Shown here piece by piece: positions 8,976 to 18,382 of a stretch of DNA of 64,000 bases (position 1 is the first letter of the stretch; every line of letters begins with the position of its first letter). The notes below the pieces were generated by a model. That model saw only the letters and a list, made by a program, of their open reading frames with translations, was not told where the DNA came from and did no database searches. Source of the DNA: Bacteroidota bacterium (lineage in GTDB: Bacteria; Bacteroidota; Bacteroidia; Chitinophagales; Chitinophagaceae); NCBI GenBank assembly GCA_018268105.1, contig JAFDXG010000148.1, forward strand, positions 1 through 64,000, read 5' to 3'. The position numbers and the translations under genes were made by a program.

Positions 8976-9176
8976 GTAAAGATTTTTGAAAATAATAACT
9001 CAAACAATTTTGGGTTGGGAATAAAAAAACTACACAGCAATAGGTAACAATTTCCTGATACACCACATATAAAGCCGGGAGCTCATTTCTTGCTGAATAC
9101 TCAATGTGTTCCCTCTTTAGTACAGTATCTACCCTGGAAAGGTTTATTGTTTGTGTAATTTTCAAAAATTTGAGTT

Positions 9177-10319
9177 ATGGAATTTAAAAATCTCAACAGT
9201 TTAGCCATTAATATCCCAAATGAATGGCAACAAAGTATTTTTAACTGGTTTTATTTTAGTAAAGTACTTAATTTCAATATGGAAGCTCAGCTAAAATCAA
9301 ATTGGTGCTGGGCGGCAACGGCTAACAGTGTATCTCATTTTTATGCGGTTTTGTTAAACCCCTGGTCACAATGTAAAATTGCATCTGCCGAACAGGGACT
9401 TTCCTGCTGTAATACACCTACGCCAGCAGGATGTAACGTTCCCTGGTATCTGGATAAGGCTCTCGACCGTACATATAATTATGTGTCATTTAGCAGTGGA
9501 ACGATGACATGGGATGCCGTTAAAGCTGAAATAGATAAAGGGCTGGTTGTGGGAACCCGAATAGGATGGAATAATGGGGGCGGTCATTTTATGGTTATTT
9601 ATGGCGTATCGAGGATAGGGGCAACACAGTATTTTTATATTGACGATCCTATTTATGGCAAGAGCGTACTGACCGTTGACCAATTCTCGAATAATTACCA
9701 GGGAAGTGGTAGCTGGACGCATAGTTATATTACCAAAAAACATTCCTATATGAAATTTTTAGACCTGGTATTGTACGAAAAATTATTACGCCCTATACCA
9801 TGGATCAGGCCATTAATCAAAATGCAATTGCCAAACCTGGAAGTTGAAAAAAAATTAGAACAACTCGAACTAAGTATGCCCCACCATGTCTTCAATGTAA
9901 ATCTTAATAATATAGCTGAAGACATCAACATACCTGAAACTCCGACTGGTGTACGTGTTATTGAACTTGATAAATCAAAACCAATAGCTATTTATGATTT
10001 ATCTCCAGACGAAAACAATCCGGAAGTGTTTCAGGTGAACACCAACAGCAAATACCTGGACACCATAGAAAACGCGGTAGAACAACTTAAGCGGGTTGAA
10101 ACAAGGGAGGATGAGTCAAGTGAACTTCGTCTGCTGAGGTTCCCTGCATTAAACCTCGAAGCATTATGGCTGGCAGGAAAAAACAGGGAAAACGACAAAT
10201 ACTTTTTGGTAAGGCATTTTGAAAGCCGTGATGGCGTGCTGAGCCACAAAGAAATGAATGCCCTGGTACAAAGGCTTAAAGCTTCTGCAGAAAAACAGGA
10301 TGATACCATGGGTGCATAA
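9177..10319 (+). CDS. papain-like cysteine peptidase (C39/C70-like) with unknown C-terminal domain
   Basis: The N-terminal 200 residues have a papain-like catalytic set: C44 in NWCWAA, H137 in GGGHFMVIYGV and D156 or D157 in YIDDPIYG. The Cys-rich insert (QCKIAS...CCNTP...GCNVPW) is typical of the papain-like family sometimes related to AvrRpt2 (C70). Residues about 200-380 form an uncharacterised helical, charged domain. No signal peptide or lipobox is visible, so it is either cytoplasmic or exported by a signal-less route. It stands alone between promoter-sized gaps and ends at a strong terminator. It lies about 3 kb upstream of the T6SS genes, but a functional link is not shown. Confidence 0.75.
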   Translation: MEFKNLNSLAINIPNEWQQSIFNWFYFSKVLNFNMEAQLKSNWCWAATANSVSHFYAVLLNPWSQCKIASAEQGLSCCNTPTPAGCNVPWYLDKALDRTYNYVSFSSGTMTWDAVKAEIDKGLVVGTRIGWNNGGGHFMVIYGVSRIGATQYFYIDDPIYGKSVLTVDQFSNNYQGSGSWTHSYITKKHSYMKFLDLVLYEKLLRPIPWIRPLIKMQLPNLEVEKKLEQLELSMPHHVFNVNLNNIAEDINIPETPTGVRVIELDKSKPIAIYDLSPDENNPEVFQVNTNSKYLDTIENAVEQLKRVETREDESSELRLLRFPALNLEALWLAGKNRENDKYFLVRHFESRDGVLSHKEMNALVQRLKASAEKQDDTMGA

Positions 10320-10344
10320 TTCGAAAAATTAATAAGGAATATTC

Positions 10345-10377
10345 AAAGCAGTTCGATTATTGAACTGCTTTCTTTTT
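10345..10377 (+). terminator. intrinsic terminator after the cysteine peptidase
   Basis: A perfect 10-bp stem (AAAGCAGTTC at 10345-10354, GAACTGCTTT at 10362-10371) with a 7-base loop is followed by CTTTTTT. It closes the cysteine-peptidase transcript before the lipoprotein gene. Confidence 0.8.
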
Positions 10378-10484
10378 TGCAAAAAATAAATGGTTTCCCG
10401 CAAAAAATAAACGGCCCTGCATATCCCTTATTACTGTTCATATCTTGGTCAGATAATGTAAATCTCCAATCTAAAACCAGGGTA

Positions 10485-11018
10485 ATGAAAAAACATTTTT
10501 TTGTTTCAGATTATCTGCCTGCAATCTGTATCTTACTTATCTCAGCTTTTATATTTGTTTCCTGCAGCAAAAGCAACAGTCAGATTCAAGGATATATGAA
10601 ATATAAAGTGGATGGAGTAAGCGAAAATTTCGACACCTGCTATGTAACCCTGATGGGACAGTTCCCTAATTCAACTCCTCCGTTTTATTACTGCAGTATT
10701 GCCAGCGGTTGGTATGGAAATAACGGGATCATCATCACTTTTTATAATGATAATGACATTACTGCTAAACAGTACACAGAAGCATTTTTTTCAAGAACGA
10801 AATTGCCTGCTGCCATACTTGGAGGTTACAAGGATAGCAATGACAAGCTATATATTTCCTGGCAATACGGCTGGCCTAATTATCCTGTGAAATTGGATAT
10901 CAAAGAAGTTAGCTCCACTTATATCAAAGGCAGTTTTTCTGGCCGTATGCGCATGGTATCAGGCACTACTGAAGTAGATATTACTGAGGGAGAATTTGTC
11001 GCACTTATAAAACGATAA
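10485..11018 (+). CDS. small lipoprotein of unknown function (paralogue 1)
   Basis: From ATG 10485 the 177-residue product begins with a lipoprotein signal (hydrophobic ICILLISAFIFVSC, lipobox FVSC). The mature part starts with YMKYKVDGVSENF and ends with TEGEFVALIK. The same layout (KVDG near the start, GEF near the end) is found in the next gene, so the two look like distant paralogues of a beta-rich lipoprotein family common in Bacteroidota. No enzymatic motif is seen. An in-frame upstream extension to 10377 overlaps the terminator region and is not supported. Confidence 0.65.
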   Translation: MKKHFFVSDYLPAICILLISAFIFVSCSKSNSQIQGYMKYKVDGVSENFDTCYVTLMGQFPNSTPPFYYCSIASGWYGNNGIIITFYNDNDITAKQYTEAFFSRTKLPAAILGGYKDSNDKLYISWQYGWPNYPVKLDIKEVSSTYIKGSFSGRMRMVSGTTEVDITEGEFVALIKR

Positions 11019-11041
11019 TACTTAACTTAAAACAATGCAGC

Positions 11042-11587
11042 ATGAAATCGATAATCAACAACAAACTTGTATTTCTTTTAGGAATACCTGTACTCCTTTT
11101 CTTTTTGGCATGTTCCAAAAATAAAGATAACACACCCGGTGACAACAAGTATTATATTCGATTTAAGGTTGATGGGAAAGAAAAACTCTTTACCGGAAAT
11201 GCCGGTGGCGGACCAAAGCAACAGGTTGCCAGCAATGGAAGATTTATATTGAGCTTTACCGCCGCTGCTTCAGCCAACGGTATTAATAATGAAATGCTTT
11301 TACTTACGGTTACAAATACCACCCCAGTCAATTCTGCAGGATCCTATCGTAATAATCCGAGTTCCATATTTTTTAATGCTCAAATTATTTATAATGATGA
11401 GAAGGCAAAATCATGGACAAGCGTATGGATGAATTTAAATAATAACCTGGTAGATACCCATATAGAAATTTCCGAGATAGATAGTGAATATGCAAAAGGT
11501 ACATTCTCATCCACTTTGTATGATGCTGATAATTTGACAAAATCGCGTAAGATTTCTGATGGTGAGTTTTTTGTGAAGCTCTATTGA
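11042..11587 (+). CDS. small lipoprotein of unknown function (paralogue 2)
   Basis: The 181-residue product has a lipoprotein signal (VLLFFLACSKNK, lipobox FLAC). After it comes YYIRFKVDGKEKLFTG and a C-terminal SDGEFFVKLY, mirroring the gene 24 bases upstream, with which it is probably co-transcribed. It is predicted to be membrane anchored and beta-rich. Nothing shows its role. Such lipoprotein pairs could be surface binding proteins or, more speculatively, protective proteins. Confidence 0.65.
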   Translation: MKSIINNKLVFLLGIPVLLFFLACSKNKDNTPGDNKYYIRFKVDGKEKLFTGNAGGGPKQQVASNGRFILSFTAAASANGINNEMLLLTVTNTTPVNSAGSYRNNPSSIFFNAQIIYNDEKAKSWTSVWMNLNNNLVDTHIEISEIDSEYAKGTFSSTLYDADNLTKSRKISDGEFFVKLY

Positions 11588-12109
11588 TTAAATGGTTGCT
11601 GAAGTAGTTTGTAATGTATAAAAGTAATTTTACCACGAATGCATAAATATTTCAATGAGATCCCTAAATATTTGTAAGAGAATTGTGTGTTTTTTTATAT
11701 CAGGATTTAATTCTGCAAAATCACCGCTGCAGGGGTTGGGTAAAATTATTTCAGATTGTGTACTGTTTTCAGATTAAATACAATTGCACAAATATAATGT
11801 ACAAACCTGCCTAAGGAGAAATCGCAGCATAGTATATATCTATGCGCAATAAAATATCAGGCCTTATTTATTAGCGCCTAAAGACCGGGAAGTAATTGGT
11901 GGCTTGCTTTTTTTCGCATAACGAATTCTTGTTATAAAAAAAATCCTTTATTACATGGAATGCCGGATTCCTTAGCTTCAAATGTGCTGAACCCCTAAAT
12001 CAATAATATCTCTCTTTACTGCACACATATTCTACGGGAAATTAAAACCTTGCTATTTTTCTGCCATAGTATTTCTGTGTAAATTAGTATGATATCAATT
12101 TAAGGTTAT
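11588..12109. other. 520-bp gap, mostly featureless
   Basis: No gene is seen here. It holds a CCACGAATGCA element at 11633-11643 (see the copies at 21068 and 27509) and a small hairpin (GCATAG / CTATGC) near 11828-11846. Just upstream of the GH5 gene a possible promoter, TTG-N17-TATTTCTG, has one mismatch to the TAnnTTTG consensus. Confidence 0.4.
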
Positions 12110-13249
12110 ATGAACAGGAAATCATTTATTAAATCTATTGGGCTTGCCGCCGTATCAATGAGTGCCGGTAATGTAATGTCATTTCCAGTACCGGATCCTC
12201 CCCAAAATGTACTACCCCGTTGGAAGGGATTTAATCTTCTGGATTTTTTTATGCCTGACCCTGTTGTAAACAATAATGTTTCTACCGAAGAACATTTTAA
12301 ATGGATGCGCGACTGGGGATTTGATTTTATTCGTATACCCATAGCATATCCATCATATCTTGATATAAACAGAACAAAAAATATTTCACCAGATGATGTT
12401 TACAGGATAAATAATAAAATGGTGGATAAGATAGATGGGCTGGTAATGCTGGCACATAAATATAATATGCATGTAAGTCTCAATCTGCACCGGGCGCCGG
12501 GTTATTGCATCAATGCTGGCTTTCATGAACCATTCAATTTATGGAAAGACCAGGCTGCACAGGATGCTTTTTATTTTCACTGGAATATGTGGGCAAAAAG
12601 ATATAAAAATATCTCAGCCCAAAAAATCAGCTTCGACCTGGTAAATGAACCGGCAATGCGGGAGGATATGAATGATCAGCATTCAAATTCAGGACCTGTG
12701 CCCGGTGATGTTTATCGTAAAATTGCAAAAAATGCGGCTGAAGCTATCCGAAGGGAAAACCCTGATGCGCTAGTGATAGCAGATGGTAACAGGGTGGGAA
12801 CTGTGCCCATCCCCGAAATTGCCGATCTCAATATCGGACAAAGCTGCCGGGGATATTATCCGGGGGCGATCTCTCATTATAAAGCGCCATGGGCTAATAA
12901 AGATGTAGAGCATTTGCCCGAGCCCAAATGGCCGGGACAGGTGGGCGACAAGTACCTGAGCAAATCCATGCTCGACACCTTTTATGAGCCTTGGAAGGAT
13001 ATAATGCAAAAGGGGGTAGGTGTTCATTGCGGAGAATGTGGTTGCTGGAATAAAACTCCGCATGCTGTTTTTATTGCCTGGTTTACTGATGTACTGGATA
13101 TTCTAAGATCTTTAGGGATTGGCTTTGCCGTATGGAATTTTATCGGCGATTTTGGGGTGTTGGATTCTCAAAGGTCTGATGTTGACTATACAAACTGGTA
13201 TGGTCATAAACTGGATAAGAAATTCCTTGACCTGATGCGCCGCCAGTAA
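12110..13249 (+). CDS. glycoside hydrolase family 5 (cellulase-like)
   Basis: The 379-residue protein begins with a signal-like segment (MNRKSFIKSIGLAAVSMSAG). It then shows a GH5 barrel: RIPIAYPSY, NLHRAPGYCIN, the acid/base E180 in FDLVNEPA and the nucleophile E309 in VHCGECGCWN. This is a retaining endo- or exo-beta-glycanase. GH5 is very diverse (cellulase, mannanase, glucosidase), so the substrate cannot be fixed. The conserved VWNFIGDFG stretch near the C-terminus also fits. It stands directly before the T6SS cluster but is separated by 93 bases. Confidence 0.88.
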   Translation: MNRKSFIKSIGLAAVSMSAGNVMSFPVPDPPQNVLPRWKGFNLLDFFMPDPVVNNNVSTEEHFKWMRDWGFDFIRIPIAYPSYLDINRTKNISPDDVYRINNKMVDKIDGLVMLAHKYNMHVSLNLHRAPGYCINAGFHEPFNLWKDQAAQDAFYFHWNMWAKRYKNISAQKISFDLVNEPAMREDMNDQHSNSGPVPGDVYRKIAKNAAEAIRRENPDALVIADGNRVGTVPIPEIADLNIGQSCRGYYPGAISHYKAPWANKDVEHLPEPKWPGQVGDKYLSKSMLDTFYEPWKDIMQKGVGVHCGECGCWNKTPHAVFIAWFTDVLDILRSLGIGFAVWNFIGDFGVLDSQRSDVDYTNWYGHKLDKKFLDLMRRQ

Positions 13250-13342
13250 TTAAAAAGCATTTGCCAGTATATTAATATGGTAACATTTTTCCCCTGAATG
13301 AGATATTAAGTAATAATTGAACAAGTTTTTTAACAAAATCTC

Positions 13343-13984
13343 ATGGGAGACCGTGTTAATATAAGAATACCATTTGTAGAAGTGCTTGGTATGCAATATG
13401 GAGATGTTTTTTCCTCAGGAGGCAGAATGCTTGTTTCATCTGAGAAAGACATACTTATCCCCATCTTCGGTGCTTCTGTTTCTTATGAAAAAGTAAGGAT
13501 TGTTACTTCCTCGGTTATAGCCGCACCCACCACACTGGGCAATTATATCCGCATCCCGCCAGGGTATAGCATCAGCAATGCCACCCTTGTACACGAGATG
13601 ACACATATCTGGCAGTATCAGACCAGGGGCAATAGTTATATTTCAGATTCTTTAGTACATCAAACGGCGGCTATTATTTCGGGTGGTGACCGTAATGCTG
13701 CCTATAACTATACCATTGTACCCGGTCAGGCTTTTAGTAAATACACTGCAGAACAGCAGGCGATGATTGTGGAAGATTTTTACAGCAAATCCTCATTAAG
13801 AAACAATATTGATTATAAAAGATTGATAGAAGAAGTGAAGTCAGCCAGACCGGTAATGACAGATATGGATCGTTATATGGAATCTTTATACGGAAATGGG
13901 AACAGGAGCCCCCGGTATTTTGACCCCAATTTCAATGGCGTAAATAATACCGGTGTTGCGCCTTTATTCAGGATTGAATTTTAA
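13343..13984 (+). CDS. HEXXH zinc metallopeptidase at the head of the T6SS cluster
   Basis: The 213-residue protein has H84-E85-x-x-H88 in LVHEMTHIWQYQ, a zincin active site followed by the WQ pair typical of DUF4157/Vgr-related metallopeptidase domains found near contractile injection systems. A third metal ligand is not obvious. There is no signal peptide. The next gene (tssE) starts 16 bases later in the same direction, so the two are probably one operon. It could be a delivered effector, a processing enzyme or a peptidoglycan-related accessory. Only the fold-level call is firm. Confidence 0.7.
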   Translation: MGDRVNIRIPFVEVLGMQYGDVFSSGGRMLVSSEKDILIPIFGASVSYEKVRIVTSSVIAAPTTLGNYIRIPPGYSISNATLVHEMTHIWQYQTRGNSYISDSLVHQTAAIISGGDRNAAYNYTIVPGQAFSKYTAEQQAMIVEDFYSKSSLRNNIDYKRLIEEVKSARPVMTDMDRYMESLYGNGNRSPRYFDPNFNGVNNTGVAPLFRIEF

Positions 13985-14000
13985 TTTTAAACCTGTCAGT

Positions 14001-14423
14001 ATGCAGCAACAATACATCTCCTTACCACTTGATTTTGGATCTATTATGCGCAGGGAAGAGCATCCGAGGGTTTCGTTGCAACAATCGGTAATTCAGCATC
14101 TTCACCTGCTGCTTACCACAGCATTTGGAGAGTACCCCGGAGATGAAGATTTTGGCTGCAGCATCTGGGATTACGATTTTGACAATGTTACCAGTGTACA
14201 CAAGCTCAAAGAGATTATCAGGCAGTCTCTGCTTAAATCAATTCAGGAAAAAGAAAAAAGACTCTCGCATATCAGGGTAGAATTGATGATTATACAGGAA
14301 GAACAGCCTGGTATGCATACCATTAAAAAAAGAGTTTCAATAACTATTACGGGTATTTTGAGCGAGACCAATGATCCATTCAGTTTTAAAGACAGCTTTT
14401 TTGTGGGTCCTTTATCTTATTAG
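14001..14423 (+). CDS. tssE: T6SS baseplate wedge protein TssE (GPW/gp25 family)
   Basis: From ATG 14001 the 140-residue product has the gp25 signature: LPLDFGSIMRREEHPRVSLQ at the start, then LLTTAFGEYPGDEDFGCSIWDYDFDN, the region that contacts sheath and wedge in gp25-like proteins. In T4 phage and in T6SS this protein joins the baseplate to the sheath. A longer frame starts inside the preceding gene, but the ATG just after that gene's stop is more natural. It is cytoplasmic. Confidence 0.9.
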   Translation: MQQQYISLPLDFGSIMRREEHPRVSLQQSVIQHLHLLLTTAFGEYPGDEDFGCSIWDYDFDNVTSVHKLKEIIRQSLLKSIQEKEKRLSHIRVELMIIQEEQPGMHTIKKRVSITITGILSETNDPFSFKDSFFVGPLSY

Positions 14424-14520
14424 CACATTTACCCGGTAACAAGTTAGTCATACCCGGATATAATATCACCGGGTTGATGAGATCAAAATATTTTGCGGAT
14501 TTCTTTGTGAAAAATGAGAT

Positions 14521-14547
14521 GATAAATGTGAGCATTTTGCATTTATC
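14521..14547. other. hairpin between tssE and tssF
   Basis: In the 186-base gap, GATAAATG (14521-14528) pairs with CATTTATC (14540-14547) around an 11-base loop. It is AT-rich with no T-run, so it could be an mRNA structure or chance. Confidence 0.25.
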
Positions 14548-14609
14548 TTCTGTCGTTTTATGATTAATAAGAAACTATCTGCTATCCCTGCCCTTAACCA
14601 ATATATTGT

Positions 14610-16484
14610 ATGCAGGAATCAAGAGAACATATCAAAGCGAGAATGCTCAAAACTGCTTCCCGAAGCTGGGGATACGCCGAAACAGAACCGGAAAGCAGTT
14701 TTGATCCGCTGATTTCCATGCTTTTTACCTCCTGTGCTATTGAATTTGAAAAGCTTTCAGGGGAAATTCAGGGGTCACGTGCCCGTATTTTGGAGCGGCT
14801 GGTGCAATTGCTTTCTCCAGATGCATTTACCGGAGCCCTTCCTGCTCATGCCATTGCATGTACCACACCAGTTGAAAAAACATTAGAACTCAGTGAAGAT
14901 GAACAGTATTATATTACCCGTAAACTCCCATCCGGATCTGATTTGGATGAAGATATTGCCAAAGATGTTTTCTTTTCTCCTACAGCACCCTTTAAACTCA
15001 ACCGGGCTTCTGTTCGTTTTATGGCAACCGGTAATAATTTGTTCAGGATCAATAACAATATCTCAAAAGAAATAATTGGCCAGGCTGAACCCGGTAAAAG
15101 CCTCCCGGACTGTAGTCTCTGGATTGCTATTGATGAGCCTGGTACCGGTTTAAAAGACACCCTTTTTTATTTCGATCTGCGCAATGAAGCCCTGAAACAA
15201 TTGTTTTATCACCAATTACCAAAAGCAACCTGGTATTGGAATGAGACTCCCATGGATCATACCCCGGGATACGGCAGGCAGCAAATCAGCGGGGAGCAAC
15301 TCGATATTAAAAACATTCTGGCAAGGGAAGATGATGTAATTGCTAAAATAAAAAAACAGGTAAATGCACTTTACAAAACCTATTTCATTACACTGAATGA
15401 TAGCAGCAACCTTACTGCCTCTGAAGATAATGGATTGCTGTGGAGTATGATCAATGAAGCATTTTCCGGAAAAGCCATACAGTCCCTGTTACAAATGCAA
15501 CCTCTTCGCTGGATATGTATTGATTTCCCTCAAACCATCCCTAACTCGGTACTGCAGGATGTGATTTGTGTAATGAACAGTTTTCCAGTCTTTAACAGAA
15601 GGTTACATACTCTTGCTTACCGTTTGCAGGATATTGTAAATATCATTCCCCTTCAAACCGAAGATATTTTCCTTGACCTCGATAATGTGACGAATGATGA
15701 AGGAAAGATGCTGAATACCCGTATTGCCGAAAATGATAACGATAACACATTTGGTATTTTGCTCCGCAATGGTAGTGTGGGCAGATTTGATGAAAGAGAT
15801 GCGGTTTCAATCATAGACTATGTAGTGCAATTATTAAGAGACGAGAGTGTGGCATTCTCCCCGCTTGGTAACGATTTCATGAATAAGGAAATAAAACAGG
15901 TACAGCAGATTGTAAACAAACTGGAACAACGCATTTTTTCCGTTAATAAAAAGAAAGAAACTGTGCCCTATCTTATGGTGCGCAACAGTGACAAATCACC
16001 CTGGCAGAATATTTTTTTAAAATACTGGAGTACCTGTGGTAAGGAAGCAAATCAGATTAAAGCCGGCAATAAACTGCGGTTATACAAAGGCACTAATATT
16101 CAGAACAATGAAGCCATCCTGGTAACCACTACCCAGGGTGGGAGAGATAAACTTGGTACTACCCAAAGTATACTTGCATATAAAAGCGCCGTGTTGTCTA
16201 AAGATCGGTTGATTACGACAGAAGATATCAGAGCGTTCTGTCATTATCAACTGGGAGAATGCGTAAATAGTATAGATGTAGAAAAGGGAGTAATGATTCA
16301 TCCCGATCAGCGAAAGGGATTTGTAAAAACGCTGGATGTCAGGATAAAACTTGTCAAAAAGAACTATGATATTATGCAGGAAAACGGAGAGATCAGCTTC
16401 TGGATGGAAAATCTGAAAATTATGCTTGAAGAAAAATCGGTAACAATACTTCCTTACCGGGTTTTTATAGAGCAGGCGGCATAA
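14610..16484 (+). CDS. tssF: T6SS baseplate protein TssF
   Basis: The 624-residue protein matches the TssF/VasA type. The N-terminus has SFDPLISMLFTSCAIEFEKL and RILERLVQLLSPD, the helical start typical of this family, followed by a long beta-rich body and a C-terminal domain (LLRDESVAFSPLGNDFMNKE and beyond). TssF and TssG form the wedge of the baseplate and bind TssK. The size fits the Bacteroidota T6SSiii version. The next gene, tssG, begins 7 bases later. Confidence 0.88.
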   Translation: MQESREHIKARMLKTASRSWGYAETEPESSFDPLISMLFTSCAIEFEKLSGEIQGSRARILERLVQLLSPDAFTGALPAHAIACTTPVEKTLELSEDEQYYITRKLPSGSDLDEDIAKDVFFSPTAPFKLNRASVRFMATGNNLFRINNNISKEIIGQAEPGKSLPDCSLWIAIDEPGTGLKDTLFYFDLRNEALKQLFYHQLPKATWYWNETPMDHTPGYGRQQISGEQLDIKNILAREDDVIAKIKKQVNALYKTYFITLNDSSNLTASEDNGLLWSMINEAFSGKAIQSLLQMQPLRWICIDFPQTIPNSVLQDVICVMNSFPVFNRRLHTLAYRLQDIVNIIPLQTEDIFLDLDNVTNDEGKMLNTRIAENDNDNTFGILLRNGSVGRFDERDAVSIIDYVVQLLRDESVAFSPLGNDFMNKEIKQVQQIVNKLEQRIFSVNKKKETVPYLMVRNSDKSPWQNIFLKYWSTCGKEANQIKAGNKLRLYKGTNIQNNEAILVTTTQGGRDKLGTTQSILAYKSAVLSKDRLITTEDIRAFCHYQLGECVNSIDVEKGVMIHPDQRKGFVKTLDVRIKLVKKNYDIMQENGEISFWMENLKIMLEEKSVTILPYRVFIEQAA

Positions 16485-16491
16485 AATAAGT

Positions 16492-17439
16492 ATGATGAAA
16501 CAGTATGAACTTATTGAAAAATTGCAACAGGAAATCAGGCAGTCAGCTTTTGATATAAAAGCAGAACCTCAGGTTCTGCAGGCAATGGAGAAAGGATTGC
16601 TGCCCGATAGTATTATGGTTACTGCCGATCAGTTATTCAGGAGAGGGTATAGCAGGGATATTGTAACAACAAAGATTGATGACCGTACCAGCCATGATAT
16701 ACTGTTTTTATATCTTTCAAGAGGGGGGATATACGATCATCTCCCCGAGGGACTTTTCTTTATGCAACCGCATCGCAGCAGCCGTTTAATAACTGTGGCG
16801 GATATGACGTCTGATTATAAGCTTAACAAACAAAAAGAAGAGGAAATCCGTGCCTTTTTTATGCCTGTTGAGCATGAATTCTTCCTGCAGAATCTTAAAA
16901 TAGAACAGGAGGAAAATGATTTATTACAAGGCTTGCAGTCGGGTATACTCAATGATTATTTCAATCAATTCTGGGATTTGCCTTCGTCTATCCCGGCTAT
17001 TTTTATACCCCGGTTGATTTCATTGTTGCCTTATGCACACCATATAACAGGAAATTTTGAATTAACAAAACAGTGCTTCAAACAAGTATTGCAAGAAGAT
17101 GTTAAGATAGTGCAGCATGATGCTGTTGAAACAGATACCTCTGTACGATCTCCGGCCCCGGTACTTAGTGAAGCTGCTCTCGGCATAGATATGGTAATCG
17201 GCTCAGAATTTATTGAAGGGGATCTGCGTATTGAAATCAATATTGGTCCGCTCCTGCATTCTAAACTGACTGATTATCTCGAAGGAGGAGAGCGATATTC
17301 ACTGATGACAACATTAAATCAGTTTTTTCTCCCTGCAGGGTTAGAGGTTTATGTAACAGTGCATTTACCGGTTGAAAAAATGAATATGTCGCTTATAGAA
17401 GGTGAAGAACCGGTACTCGGATACAGCAGTGTTTTATAA
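16492..17439 (+). CDS. tssG: T6SS baseplate protein TssG
   Basis: At 315 residues it has the TssG/VasB size and place, directly after tssF. The sequence shows LPDSIMVTADQLFRRGYSRD near the start and a C-terminal beta domain with LRIEINIGPLLHSKLTDYLE, a segment that corresponds to the TssG C-terminal region. It is expected to make a heterotrimeric wedge with TssF. No signal peptide is present. The assignment rests partly on operon context because TssG is poorly conserved. Confidence 0.8.
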   Translation: MMKQYELIEKLQQEIRQSAFDIKAEPQVLQAMEKGLLPDSIMVTADQLFRRGYSRDIVTTKIDDRTSHDILFLYLSRGGIYDHLPEGLFFMQPHRSSRLITVADMTSDYKLNKQKEEEIRAFFMPVEHEFFLQNLKIEQEENDLLQGLQSGILNDYFNQFWDLPSSIPAIFIPRLISLLPYAHHITGNFELTKQCFKQVLQEDVKIVQHDAVETDTSVRSPAPVLSEAALGIDMVIGSEFIEGDLRIEINIGPLLHSKLTDYLEGGERYSLMTTLNQFFLPAGLEVYVTVHLPVEKMNMSLIEGEEPVLGYSSVL

Positions 17440-17497
17440 AAATTAATATGTATTGACATAGTGATTGGTATTATCAAACTTATCTGAAATTATACAC

Positions 17498-18373
17498 ATG
17501 GAAAAAGTAATATCTGATGAAATAACAAAATACCTGATTCTGCTTGGCGGCGGGGCCGTAACTCTATATATCATTATTTCAAAACTTATTACAAAGATCA
17601 GAGGCGTCTATAAGCCTTACCGCAGGCAGACTATAATATATCTTATTGCTGCATTGCTGATTTTTGCTTTAATAAGTATTTTGGCTTACCCCCCGGTAAT
17701 ACAGTCGTCTTTCACTGCATTTATTGTATTCCAGGTATGTTTTCTTTTATTAGGTAGCGGACATGTGTATTATATGCAACATCATGTAAAGTGGGTGAGT
17801 AGTGAGAAGACATTTGTACCCGAACTGTTGTTTACGGTTTTGACCGGAGTATTTGGTGCTATCGGGTTTATGCTGATATATCGTTTTGTCAATGGTAATG
17901 GACTGGAATACATCATGGCGGCTTCAATACTTTTTTTTGTAGTTCCCTTTCTTTTCTACAACACTTTTTTAAAAGCCTTATCCATTCCACCGCGAATATT
18001 GAAAGAATGGTTTTACCCCTTGCAGGAAGAAGTGGCGGAACCTGATGAAAATAAATTAAAAAACCTGCTGGTGATAAGTTTTGAATTTAAAAAGAAGATC
18101 AATGATTCAGCTATCACCAACTTCAGGGCTAAGGCCCCGGTTGACATGTATTTTGGGGAGTTATTTTATTATTTTATTAATGATTACAACGATCGGCATC
18201 CAGATAATAAGGTAGAATATGTGAATACTTCCGGTGAACCCAACGGATGGATATTTTATAAAAAGCCACGATGGCATACTATAAGTACAAATTATATTGA
18301 CGCAGAAAAAACAATATTTAATAATCACATTAAGGAAAATGATGTAATCATTTGCTCACGTTCCCTGATATAA
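17498..18373 (+). CDS. tssN: T6SSiii membrane protein TssN
   Basis: From ATG 17498 (TTG 17465 is an alternative) the 291-residue protein shows about five transmembrane helices in the first 170 residues (for example TKYLILLGGGAVTLYIIISK and TIIYLIAALLIFALISILAY) and a cytoplasmic-type C-terminal domain (about 175-291). This matches TssN, a membrane component found only in Bacteroidota T6SSiii systems, where it likely replaces part of the TssJLM complex. Its position between tssG and tssK agrees. Confidence 0.78.
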   Translation: MEKVISDEITKYLILLGGGAVTLYIIISKLITKIRGVYKPYRRQTIIYLIAALLIFALISILAYPPVIQSSFTAFIVFQVCFLLLGSGHVYYMQHHVKWVSSEKTFVPELLFTVLTGVFGAIGFMLIYRFVNGNGLEYIMAASILFFVVPFLFYNTFLKALSIPPRILKEWFYPLQEEVAEPDENKLKNLLVISFEFKKKINDSAITNFRAKAPVDMYFGELFYYFINDYNDRHPDNKVEYVNTSGEPNGWIFYKKPRWHTISTNYIDAEKTIFNNHIKENDVIICSRSLI

Positions 18374-18382
18374 AATTAAAAT

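Noticed and set aside
8923-9165. 80-codon minus-strand frame across the esterase end and the following gap
   Set aside because: It overlaps the end of a well-supported gene on the other strand, and its translation has no family features.
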